From Mollicutes bacterium (GTDB lineage Bacteria; Bacillota_I; Bacilli_A; RF39; UBA660): DNA of 6,128 nucleotides. Below the pieces are notes generated by a model that saw nothing but the letters and a program-made list of their open reading frames with translations, was not told where the DNA came from and searched no databases. Shown here one piece after another: positions 1 to 5,681 of this stretch; position 1 is the first letter of the stretch, and each line of letters opens with the position of its first letter. The translations under genes and the position numbers were made by a program. The stretch spans positions 1 through 6,128 of the forward strand of contig SFOJ01000038.1 of the NCBI GenBank assembly GCA_004552445.1, given 5' to 3'.

Positions 1-30
1 AAGGCAAAAAATTAATATTTTAAGAAAAAT

Positions 31-75
31 AAAGACTAAGATGACAAATATTGTCGCAAATCTTAGTCTTTTTTT
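31..75 (+). terminator. Intrinsic terminator of an upstream gene
   Basis: A perfect 12-bp stem pairs AAAGACTAAGAT (31-42) with ATCTTAGTCTTT (60-71). A smaller hairpin, GACAA-ata-TTGTC (43-55), sits inside its loop. T residues run from 69 to 75. This is the standard rho-independent layout. It most likely ends a gene that lies left of the window. An attenuator in front of the ATPase fragment is possible, but no ligand-binding fold or antiterminator is visible. Confidence 0.8.
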
Positions 76-102
76 GCTTTTATGCGACGGAAAATGGAGG
101 TA

Positions 103-360
103 ATGAAAAATGCGAATTTTATATATAAAGCCTGAGGTATTAAGGTTTTAATGATTACTGGGGATCATCCACTTACTGCATTCTCAATTGCTAAAGATTT
201 AAAACTTACAAATGATTATAGTGAAGTAACAACTGGTGTAGAAGTAGATGAAAAATTTGAAAAAGGTGAAAAGAGCTTTGATAATTTCATTCGTCGAAAA
301 TTTGTATTTGCTAGAGTTACTCCATTACAAAAATTAAAAATAGTAGAATCATTATCCTAA
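103..360 (+). pseudogene. P-type cation-transporting ATPase, internal fragment
   Basis: From 136 the translation reads GIKVLMITGDHPLTAFSIAK, the conserved P-domain segment with the TGD motif of P-type ATPases. It ends with FARVTPLQKLKIVESL, which normally comes just before the GDGVNDAPAL hinge. The phosphorylation motif (DKTGT), the transmembrane helices, the nucleotide-binding core and the GDGVNDAP hinge are all absent. About 75 codons remain of a family usually near 900 residues. An ATG at 103 is in frame but only 2 nt from a GGAGG at 96-100, and a TGA at 133-135 interrupts this frame. The better-spaced ATG at 110 is in another frame and stops after 13 codons. The right end runs directly into the radical SAM gene. 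The fragment cannot transport ions; it is a relic of deletion or recombination. The subfamily (Ca2+, Mg2+ or other) cannot be told. Confidence 0.8.
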
Positions 361-364
361 TGTT

Positions 365-1534
365 TTGAAAAAAAATGTGATGAATTTAGGATATGGTGCA
401 GCATTTAATGGGACAAGAACTATTAGAGAAAATAGAGAAAAATATAAATGTAATATTCCATGGTTAATATTATTTGATCCTACTTCAGCTTGCAATATGC
501 ATTGTATTGGATGTTGGGCAGGTACTTATGGGCACAAATATAGTTTATCTTATGATGATATGGATAAAATTGTAAGAGAAGGTAAAGAACTTGGCGTTTA
601 TATTTATATGCTAACAGGTGGAGAACCATTAGTAAAAAAGAAAGATATTTTAAAATTAGCTAAAGAACATAATGATGTAGAATTCTCTATTTATACAAAT
701 TCATCATTAATTGATGAGGATTTCTGTAAAGAAGTTCAAAAACTTGGTAATATAGTTTTCCAATTATCTATTGAAGGTTTTGAAGAAACTAATGATGGAA
801 GAAGAAATGGTCATTATAAAAATGTTATGAAAGCAATGAAGTTGCTTAAAAAATATGGTATCTTGTTTGGAGCATCTATATGTTATACAAGAGATAATGT
901 TGAAACAGTTACTTCAGATGAATTCTTAAACATGTTAGTAGATAATGGTGTAAGATATTCATTTTACTTCCATTATATGCCAGTTGGAAATAATGCTGTT
1001 CCAGAACTGATGCAAACTGTAGAACAAAGAAAGTATATGATTAAAAGAATTAGAGAAATTCGTTCGGATAAATCAGATATTGGATTATTTCCAATGGATT
1101 TTCAAAATGATGGTGAGTTTGTTGGTGGATGTATAGCAGCAGGAAGAAATTATTTTCATATTAATTCTGCTGGAGATGCTGAACCATGTGTATTTATACA
1201 TTATTCTGATTCAAATATTCGTGATAAGTCAATTTTAGAAATTTTACAAAGTCCATTATTTATGGCTTATTATAATGAACAACCATTTAATAGAAATCAT
1301 TTGAGACCTTGTCCAATGCTTGAAAATCCAGAAAAATTAAGAAAGATAGTTAAGGATACGGGAGCGAAAAGTACGGATTTAGAATCACTTGAAGATGTTA
1401 AACATTTATGTTCTAAATGTGATAAATATGCTGCTTGTTGGGCAAAAGAAGTAGATAAAATATGGAATAGTAAAAAACATAATAATAAAGGTAAATATCA
1501 AAACTATGCACCTCATAGAAGAGATAATTTATAA
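365..1534 (+). CDS. Radical SAM/SPASM protein, probably 5'-truncated
   Basis: The CX3CX2C motif, in the stretch TSACNMHCIGCW (about residues 41-52), binds the [4Fe-4S] cluster that cleaves S-adenosylmethionine. MLTGGEP follows as the SAM-contacting GGEP motif. The C-terminal part is SPASM-like, with cysteines in GGC, EPC, RPCP, HLCSKC and AACW that would hold auxiliary Fe-S clusters. The protein is cytosolic; the substrate is unknown. Annotation pipelines often label such proteins PqqE-like, which does not imply PQQ synthesis. Members I recall carry roughly 80-100 residues before the conserved REKY.CNIPW segment, whereas only about 21 are present here. The frame stays open upstream to a TAG at 344-346, and the in-frame residues PNVLKK before the listed start look native, so the break lies near 350-356. 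The TTG at 365, GTG at 377 and ATG at 380 all lack an SD. The catalytic core is intact, but expression is doubtful. Confidence 0.85.
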   Translation: MKKNVMNLGYGAAFNGTRTIRENREKYKCNIPWLILFDPTSACNMHCIGCWAGTYGHKYSLSYDDMDKIVREGKELGVYIYMLTGGEPLVKKKDILKLAKEHNDVEFSIYTNSSLIDEDFCKEVQKLGNIVFQLSIEGFEETNDGRRNGHYKNVMKAMKLLKKYGILFGASICYTRDNVETVTSDEFLNMLVDNGVRYSFYFHYMPVGNNAVPELMQTVEQRKYMIKRIREIRSDKSDIGLFPMDFQNDGEFVGGCIAAGRNYFHINSAGDAEPCVFIHYSDSNIRDKSILEILQSPLFMAYYNEQPFNRNHLRPCPMLENPEKLRKIVKDTGAKSTDLESLEDVKHLCSKCDKYAACWAKEVDKIWNSKKHNNKGKYQNYAPHRRDNL

Positions 1535-1571
1535 TAAAATAGTGCAGAATAATAAAAAAATAAAATATTCG

Positions 1572-1580
1572 TGGTATAAT
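1572..1580 (+). promoter_or_regulatory. Extended -10 promoter of the MarR gene
   Basis: TGGTATAAT is a perfect extended -10 (TGnTATAAT). The -35 region near 1552-1557 is only A-rich, as is common with extended -10 promoters. Transcription would start near 1587, about 40 nt before the MarR start codon. I see no terminator between the radical SAM stop and this promoter. Confidence 0.65.
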
Positions 1581-1582
1581 GT

Positions 1583-1603
1583 TTGTAAATGAAATACTAA
1601 CAA
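1583..1603 (+). promoter_or_regulatory. Candidate MarR operator (inverted repeat)
   Basis: The half-sites TTGTAAAT (1583-1590) and ACTAACAA (1596-1603) are separated by 5 bp and match as an inverted repeat at 6 of 8 positions. The repeat covers the expected transcription start just downstream of the -10 box. MarR proteins commonly repress their own promoters from sites of this size. Assigning it to the adjacent MarR protein is inference. Confidence 0.35.
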
Positions 1604-1628
1604 TTTTATAGAATGGAGTAGAGCAAAC

Positions 1629-2057
1629 ATGAAAATACCAGTTCAAGCACAAGTTATAAAAAAATTATATGATAATTCTTTCGATGATTTAAGAATTAAG
1701 TATGGATTAACAATGAATGAGATAATGTTTCTATTATATTTAGATAAGAATAAAGCAAACAATACAGCATCTGAAATAGTTGAAAATTTAGTTACAACAA
1801 AATCACATATATCAAAATCGATAGATTCACTTGCAAAAGGGAATATAATTATTAGAATTCAAGATGAATTAGATAAAAAAATAATACGATTATATATAAG
1901 TGATACAGCAAATGATTTATTAGATGATTTAAGAACAAGAGAAGAAATTATTAATCGTACTATAACAAAAGGAATTCCTAAGGATGATTTAGAAACTTTT
2001 GATAGGGTATTAGAACAAATGAAAAAGAATGTTTATGATTTGATAAATAAATTTTAA
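1629..2057 (+). CDS. MarR-family transcriptional regulator
   Basis: This 142-residue protein has the usual MarR length and order: an N-terminal dimerisation helix (about 1-25), then a winged helix. The segment NTASEIVENLVTTKSHISKS (about 45-64) is the helix-turn-helix, DELDKKIIRLYIS (about 79-91) is the wing, and a long C-terminal dimerisation helix follows. It would bind DNA as a cytosolic dimer. There is no cysteine, so it cannot be a thiol-based sensor of the OhrR type; the ligand is unknown. The ATG at 1629 has an SD (GGAG, 1615-1618) 10 nt upstream. The gene has its own promoter and ends 3 bp before the CIRCE-like operator. Its targets are unknown; autoregulation is the simplest guess, and control of the radical SAM gene or the chaperone operon is not shown. 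Confidence 0.88.
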   Translation: MKIPVQAQVIKKLYDNSFDDLRIKYGLTMNEIMFLLYLDKNKANNTASEIVENLVTTKSHISKSIDSLAKGNIIIRIQDELDKKIIRLYISDTANDLLDDLRTREEIINRTITKGIPKDDLETFDRVLEQMKKNVYDLINKF

Positions 2058-2060
2058 AAA

Positions 2061-2087
2061 TTAGCACTCTAATATTGACATTGCTAA
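2061..2087 (+). promoter_or_regulatory. CIRCE-like heat-shock operator (HrcA site)
   Basis: The left half TTAGCACTC (2061-2069) is a perfect CIRCE half-site. After exactly 9 bp comes CATTGCTAA (2079-2087), which matches the consensus GAGTGCTAA at 7 of 9 positions. The total match is 16 of 18 with the canonical spacing. The site overlaps the -35 box of the promoter at 2075-2102, so a bound HrcA repressor would block RNA polymerase. hrcA itself is not in this window. Confidence 0.8.
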
Positions 2088-2102
2088 TTTAAGTGGTATA
2101 AT
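2075..2102 (+). promoter_or_regulatory. Sigma-A promoter of the chaperone operon
   Basis: TTGACA (2075-2080) and TATAAT (2097-2102) are both perfect consensus boxes, 16 bp apart. Transcription would start near 2109, leaving a leader of about 140 nt before the first gene. Such a strong promoter sharing bases with CIRCE fits a vegetative promoter that is held down by a repressor and released on heat shock. Confidence 0.85.
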
Positions 2103-2108
2103 TAAATT

Positions 2109-2249
2109 GTACTTAAAAAGAGAGTCTTTGAAAAAAGACTTAAAATTTAAGACAATAGTTCAAAATTGAACAAAAGATTATTTGTAATTATTCTAGAGAA
2201 AAAGTGTTGTAATATGAATAGTATTATAGAAGAAAGAAGGTAATAATTT
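2109..2249 (+). promoter_or_regulatory. Structured 5' leader of the chaperone operon
   Basis: The leader contains a 7-bp stem AGTCTTT/AAAGACT (2123-2129 with 2134-2140) closed by a GAAA tetraloop, and a second hairpin GTTCAA/TTGAAC (2158-2163 with 2166-2171). AATTATT (2186-2192) is complementary to AATAATT (2242-2248), which lies between the SD (AAGG, 2237-2240) and the ATG at 2250. Neither early hairpin is followed by a T-run, so no attenuator is evident. The 5' hairpins may stabilise the mRNA. The last pairing could partly hide the ribosome site. Confidence 0.4.
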
Positions 2250-2489
2250 ATGAATGTTAAAATAATAGGTAGTGAATCAAGTAATAGAATAAAACTTTTG
2301 AAAAATTTAAATAAAGCAATTGATAGTTTAAAAATGCATGTAACTCCAACAATAGAGGAGGATGAAAGAAGTATAAAGAATTATAATATAACTAACACTC
2401 CAGCTTTAATTATAAATGATAAGGTAATAAGTCAAGGAAAAGTGTTAACTGAAAAAGAAATCGTTAAATTTTTAAAAGTATTAAGTTAA
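2250..2489 (+). CDS. Thioredoxin-fold protein lacking all cysteines
   Basis: This 79-residue protein resembles the small single-domain thioredoxin/glutaredoxin-like group (redox-active disulfide protein 2 type). It opens with a beta strand and turn, MNVKIIGS, where the family has a CPxC-type active site followed by a helix. Here that site reads SSNR (about residues 10-13). TNTPALIINDKVISQGKVL (about 48-66) keeps the cis-proline loop and the hairpin of the fold, and a C-terminal helix follows. There is no cysteine in the whole protein, so dithiol redox chemistry is impossible. A structural, peptide-binding or cochaperone role is an inference from position: it is the first gene of the CIRCE-controlled operon and ends 18 bp before the htpG start. 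The start is set by AGAAGG (2235-2240). The fold call rests on the TPALIINDKV segment. Confidence 0.65.
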   Translation: MNVKIIGSESSNRIKLLKNLNKAIDSLKMHVTPTIEEDERSIKNYNITNTPALIINDKVISQGKVLTEKEIVKFLKVLS

Positions 2490-2507
2490 GAACATTTGGA
2501 GGAAAAT

Positions 2508-4400
2508 ATGAAAGTAAAAGAATTTAAAACAGAATCAAAAAAGTTAATGGATTTAATGATTAACTCTATTTATACTAATAAAGAAGTATTTTTAAGAGAA
2601 ATAATATCAAATGCAAGCGATGCATTAGATAAACTTCATTATGAATCACTAACAAATAGCGAAATAAAAATTGATACAAGTAGTTTTAATATTCGCATCG
2701 ATGTAGATAAAGATAAGAGGACTTTAACAATTTCAGATAATGGAATCGGAATGTCTAAAGAGGAATTAGAGAACAATTTAGGTACGATAGCTAAAAGTGG
2801 TTCTTTAGATTTTAAAGAAAATAATAAAAAGAAAAAAGATATTGATATCATTGGGCAATTTGGTGTTGGATTTTATTCAGCATTTATGGTTTCATCAAAA
2901 GTTAAAGTTGTATCTAAGAAGTATGGAAGCGACGAAGCTTATTCATGGATGAGCGAAGGTGTTAAAGGATATAGCATTGAAAAAGATGAAAGAGAAAACT
3001 ATGGAACAGATGTAATTTTAACAATAAAAGAAGATACAGATGATGAAAAATATAGTAAATTCTTAGAGGATTATGAAATTCAAGGTTTGATAAAAAAATA
3101 TAGTAATTATATAACTTATCCAATAAAAATGGAAGTAACTCATCAGCATTTAAAAGAAAAAGTAAACCCAGATGATAAAGATGAATACGAAACAGTAACT
3201 CATGATGAAGTAATAAATGATTTAATTCCAATTTGGAAAAGAAATCAAAAAGACATAAAAGATGAAGAATATGATACATTCTATTCTGATAAATTCTTTG
3301 ATTATGAGAAACCTATAAGACATATTCATACAAAAGCAGAAGGAACTCTTGAATTTAGATCATTAATATACATTCCTTCACATATGCCATATGATTATTA
3401 CACTAAAGAATATGAAAAAGGTTTACAGCTTTATTCTAACGGCGTTCTAATAATGGAAAAGTGTCCTGATTTAGTTCCAGATTATTTAAGTTTTATTAAA
3501 GGTGTTGTTGATTCTTCTGATTTACCATTAAACATATCAAGAGAAACTATTCAACAAAATAGAATATTAGCAACTATTTCTAAAAATATTGAAACTAAGG
3601 TTTTAAAAGAATTAGAAGATATGCAAAAAAATGCTAGGGAAGATTATATAAAATTCTATAATGCATTTGGTATGCAACTTAAATATGGTGTATATAATGA
3701 TTATGGAATGAATAAAGACAAATTAAAAGATTTATTAATGTTTCATTCATCAAAAGATAAACAATTTGTAACATTAAAAGAATATACTGAAAGAATGGAA
3801 AAAGAACAAAAAAACATTTATTACGCATGTGGTGAAACAGTTGATAAAGTTGACTTAATTCCACAAGTAGAAGCAGTTAAAAACAAAGGTTATGAAGTTC
3901 TATATTGTACAGACTATGTGGATGAATTTGCTATTAAAATGTTAAACAAATATGCAGATAAAGAATTTAAAAATGTTTGTACTGATTCATTAGAATTAGA
4001 TTCTGAAAAAGAAATAGAAAAACTAAAAAAGAAAAATGAAAAATCAAAAGATATGTTTAATATAATGAAAGAGGCAATTCCTGAAATTAAGGATATTAGA
4101 TTCACTAATAAACTATCTAACCATCCAGTATGTTTATCTAGTGCTGGTGAAATAAGTGTAGAAATGGAAAAAGCTTTAAATTCTATGCCAATAGATAATA
4201 AAATTAGTGCAGAAAAAGTGTTAGAGATTAATGAAAAACATAAAATTGCTAAAAAATTAAATGAACTTTATAAAGAAGACAAAAAAACTTTGAAAAAGTA
4301 TGCTAAAGTTCTTTATGCCCAAGCAAGATTAATAGAAGGATTATCTATTGAAAATCCAACAGAAATAAGTAATTTAATGACAGAAATAATGTCAAAATAA
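2508..4400 (+). CDS. htpG: Molecular chaperone HtpG (bacterial Hsp90)
   Basis: HtpG is an ATP-dependent cytosolic chaperone dimer that remodels client proteins. The 630-residue length matches the family (E. coli has 624). The N-terminal GHKL ATPase has FLREIISNASDA with catalytic Glu31 and Asn35, DNGIGM with Asp77, and the lid glycines GQFGVGF (116-122). The middle domain carries LPLNISRETIQQN with the ATP-sensing Arg345. The C-terminal dimerisation domain follows, without the eukaryotic MEEVD tail. The chosen ATG at 2508 has GGAGG (2498-2502) 5 nt upstream and gives the expected N-terminus, MKVKEF. An upstream TTG at 2496 would overlap that SD and add four extra residues, so it is unlikely. 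The gene is probably cotranscribed with the thioredoxin-like gene from the CIRCE/sigma-A promoter. This differs from B. subtilis htpG, which does not depend on CIRCE. Confidence 0.97.
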   Translation: MKVKEFKTESKKLMDLMINSIYTNKEVFLREIISNASDALDKLHYESLTNSEIKIDTSSFNIRIDVDKDKRTLTISDNGIGMSKEELENNLGTIAKSGSLDFKENNKKKKDIDIIGQFGVGFYSAFMVSSKVKVVSKKYGSDEAYSWMSEGVKGYSIEKDERENYGTDVILTIKEDTDDEKYSKFLEDYEIQGLIKKYSNYITYPIKMEVTHQHLKEKVNPDDKDEYETVTHDEVINDLIPIWKRNQKDIKDEEYDTFYSDKFFDYEKPIRHIHTKAEGTLEFRSLIYIPSHMPYDYYTKEYEKGLQLYSNGVLIMEKCPDLVPDYLSFIKGVVDSSDLPLNISRETIQQNRILATISKNIETKVLKELEDMQKNAREDYIKFYNAFGMQLKYGVYNDYGMNKDKLKDLLMFHSSKDKQFVTLKEYTERMEKEQKNIYYACGETVDKVDLIPQVEAVKNKGYEVLYCTDYVDEFAIKMLNKYADKEFKNVCTDSLELDSEKEIEKLKKKNEKSKDMFNIMKEAIPEIKDIRFTNKLSNHPVCLSSAGEISVEMEKALNSMPIDNKISAEKVLEINEKHKIAKKLNELYKEDKKTLKKYAKVLYAQARLIEGLSIENPTEISNLMTEIMSK

Positions 4401-4475
4401 ATTATAGTAATATAGTACATAATTTAAGTTAATAATAATAAAAGGTATTAAAAAATATATAAAAAAGAAAGGAAG
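4401..4475 (+). other. Spacer between htpG and hsp20, no terminator seen
   Basis: This AT-only-looking spacer contains no GC-bearing inverted repeat with a T-run, so transcription from htpG can continue into the Hsp20 gene. No convincing -35/-10 pair or second CIRCE element is visible. Hsp20 is therefore treated as the last gene of the operon. Confidence 0.45.
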
Positions 4476-4484
4476 ATGATGTAT

Positions 4485-4901
4485 ATGATGTTAGTACCAA
4501 GAAGAAATGGATTTGGTTTCTTTGATGATTTTTTTGAAGATGAATTTTTTAAAGGAAGAACAAGAGATTTAATGAGAACTGATATTAGAGAAAAGGATGA
4601 TAAATATATCGTAGATATTGATTTACCTGGATTTGAAAAAGAGAATATCAATTTAACATTAAATAATGGATATCTAGAAATATCAGCAAAATCTGAAAAG
4701 GAAAATAAAGATGAAACAGATGGTAAAATTGTTCGCCAAGAAAGATTTTATGGAGCTTGCTCTCGTAAATTCTATGTAGGAGAAGATGTGATTGAAGAAG
4801 ATATTCAAGCTGAATTTAAAAATGGTCTTTTAAAAATTGAAATTCCTAAAAAAGAAGAAACTATTGAAAATAAAAACATTAAACATATTGAAATTAAATA
4901 G
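4485..4901 (+). CDS. Hsp20 / alpha-crystallin small heat-shock protein
   Basis: This is an ATP-independent holdase that binds unfolding proteins and forms cytosolic oligomers. A short N-terminal arm rich in Phe, Asp and Glu (NGFGFFDDFFEDEFF) precedes the alpha-crystallin domain. That domain runs from about TDIREKDDKYIVDIDLPGF through the ERFYG...RKFYVG segment to FKNGLLKIEIPKK. The C-terminal tail has the I-x-I anchoring motif in HIEIK. Length, about 138 residues, is typical. Four ATGs lie close together at 4476, 4479, 4485 and 4488. The SD-like AAAGGAAG (4468-4475) leaves 9 nt to 4485, while 4476 is too close, so 4485 is preferred; 4479 remains possible. The gene follows htpG on the same strand with no terminator between, which implies shared heat control and delivery of clients from holdase to chaperone. 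It ends TAG-TAA. Confidence 0.95.
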   Translation: MMLVPRRNGFGFFDDFFEDEFFKGRTRDLMRTDIREKDDKYIVDIDLPGFEKENINLTLNNGYLEISAKSEKENKDETDGKIVRQERFYGACSRKFYVGEDVIEEDIQAEFKNGLLKIEIPKKEETIENKNIKHIEIK

Positions 4902-4916
4902 TAAGTATTAAAAAAT

Positions 4917-4953
4917 ATAAAACTTTATCAAGTGTAAAATGATAAAGTTTTAT
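4917..4953. terminator. Bidirectional terminator between convergent genes
   Basis: A perfect 14-bp stem pairs 4917-4930 with 4940-4953 (core AAAACTTTATCA with TGATAAAGTTTT) around a 9-nt loop. On the minus strand it is followed by a strong run, ATATTTTTTAA. On the plus strand the T-tract is interrupted (TTTATTTATTTC). It ends the chaperone operon from the left and the receiver gene from the right. The minus-strand stop codon (4950-4952) lies inside the stem. Confidence 0.85.
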
Positions 4954-5309
4954 TTATTTCTGTTATATATTGCCTGAATTCTCATAATTAATTCTTTTAC
5001 ACTTAGTGGTTTTACTACATAATCATCTGCTCCTAAAGAAAAGAATAAAACTATATCATCTGTATTATTATTAGAAGATATAACAATGATAGGTTTGTTG
5101 GTTAAAGATCTTACATATTTAAAAGATTTAATTTTATTATTACTTAAATTGTCTAGATCAAAAATAATTGTTTCTGGATTTTTGTTGCTAATTAATTTTT
5201 TTATATTAGTTATATCGTTACAATAAATTAAATTAAAATTTTTATTTAAAGAACAATTATATATTTCTTTCATTAATATTTCATCTTTATCTATTATTAT
5301 AATATTAAT
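4950..5309 (-). CDS. Single-domain response regulator (receiver only), ATT start
   Basis: The protein is a CheY/OmpR-type receiver of 119 residues. IIFDLDN holds the phospho-acceptor Asp51, IVISSN supplies the Thr/Ser position (Ser80), and DDYVVKPLSVKEL holds Lys102-Pro103. With an ATG start at 5273 the first beta strand and acidic pocket would be missing. In frame upstream the sequence reads INIIIIDKDEIL, the missing strand, back to an ATT at 5309-5307. This has GAGG (5319-5316) 6 nt ahead, and a TGA at 5315-5313 blocks further extension. The pocket has Asp7 but Lys8 where most receivers have a second acid, so Mg2+ binding and phosphorylation may be weakened. The protein ends right after the receiver, where OmpR-type proteins continue into a winged helix. 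It is either a stand-alone receiver or the remainder of a longer regulator. No histidine kinase is nearby. Confidence 0.82.
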   Translation of the reverse strand: MNIIIIDKDEILMKEIYNCSLNKNFNLIYCNDITNIKKLISNKNPETIIFDLDNLSNNKIKSFKYVRSLTNKPIIVISSNNNTDDIVLFFSLGADDYVVKPLSVKELIMRIQAIYNRNK

Positions 5310-5312
5310 ATT

Positions 5313-5319
5313 TCACCTC
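5313..5319 (-). promoter_or_regulatory. SD that supports a non-AUG start
   Basis: Read on the minus strand, GAGGTGA is a strong ribosome binding site. The only in-frame codon at good distance that completes the receiver fold is the ATT at 5309. The ATG at 5273 lies about 40 nt from it, and another ATG between them is out of frame. Confidence 0.65.
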
Positions 5320-5434
5320 ATATAAATTATATAAAATTATTTTGAATATGGTGTGAAATTCATATGTTAATTAGAACAAATATCTTATAAAATATTAAGA
5401 AATTATTAAGAAAAATTAAATTCAAGAAAACCTA
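5316..5434. other. AT-rich region upstream of the receiver gene
   Basis: No coding frame is supported here. On the minus strand a TATAAT (5331-5326) lies upstream of the receiver gene, but it is too close to the SD for a normal leader and has no good -35. A weak inverted repeat, ATATG (5347-5351) with CATAT (5362-5366), could be a protein site, but it is short and in AT-rich sequence. Confidence 0.35.
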
Positions 5435-5463
5435 TTGTAATATAAAAAAACGAATGCTATAAT
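5435..5463 (+). promoter_or_regulatory. Sigma-A promoter of an orphan transcription unit
   Basis: TTGTAA (5435-5440) is followed after 17 bp by TATAAT (5458-5463), which is preceded by TG at 5455-5456, an extended -10. This is one of the best promoter matches in the window. Transcription would start near 5470. No long gene lies downstream, and an intrinsic terminator follows at 5682-5710. Confidence 0.65.
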
Positions 5464-5563
5464 AAAATCACTTAATAAAGATATTGCAATTAATCTTAAT
5501 AAATCTACACTGTGTTTATTTATTAAAATCTCTTATCATATTTTGTTATATGAAGGTGCACGA

Positions 5564-5650
5564 ATGAATGCCAGAAGTAATTTGGTCTTGTTATTATTAA
5601 GTATACGATCGTATGAAGAAAGAAAACTTCAAAAAAGCAAGCGACTTTGA
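5564..5650 (+). CDS. Putative 28-residue peptide, hydrophobic then basic
   Basis: An ATG at 5564 lies 7 nt after AAGG (5553-5556) and opens a frame that stops at TGA 5648-5650. The peptide begins MNARSNLVLLLLSIRS and ends in a basic tail with KLQKSKRL. The leucine core is only about 9 residues, short for a membrane span. The frame sits inside the promoter-terminator unit, and its SD lies just after a small hairpin. This arrangement recalls leader peptides or type I toxins, but there is no homology to either that I can name and no antisense RNA is evident. It could also be chance. Confidence 0.25.
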   Translation: MNARSNLVLLLLSIRSYEERKLQKSKRL

Positions 5651-5670
5651 TTCGACTAAAATCAAAGTTG
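5642..5670 (+). repeat. Stem-loop inside the orphan transcript
   Basis: CGACTTTGATT (5642-5652) pairs with AATCAAAGTTG (5660-5670) around a 7-nt loop, with a single G-U pair in an 11-bp stem. There is no T-run behind it, so it is not a terminator by itself. It overlaps the stop of the 28-codon frame and precedes the true terminator by 11 nt. Confidence 0.6.
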
Positions 5671-5681
5671 ATTCAAACTAG

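Noticed and set aside
31..102. Riboswitch or T-box upstream of the ATPase fragment
   Set aside because: There is only a simple terminator hairpin. No conserved riboswitch core, T-box sequence or antiterminator is present.
133..135. In-frame TGA in the ATPase fragment as selenocysteine or recoded codon
   Set aside because: P-type ATPases have no selenocysteine here, no SECIS-like hairpin follows, and the gene is truncated at both ends, so ordinary decay explains it.
1413..1652. Minus-strand frame over the radical SAM/MarR junction
   Set aside because: Its Tyr/Phe/Ile-rich composition reflects AT-rich DNA. It overlaps the SPASM cysteines of a real gene and the MarR promoter.
2639..4105. Minus-strand open frames opposite htpG
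   Set aside because: They are low-complexity Leu/Phe/Ser-rich reversals of a Lys/Glu-rich gene, without SD sites, and htpG is unambiguous.
4448..4651. Minus-strand frame opposite the Hsp20 start
   Set aside because: It mirrors the Hsp20 N-terminus, is Ser/Ile/Phe-rich and lacks an SD. Hsp20 is certain.
5603..5614. The 12-bp palindrome ATACGATCGTAT as an independent operator
   Set aside because: It lies inside the candidate transcript and the 28-codon frame, away from any promoter. It is kept only as RNA structure.
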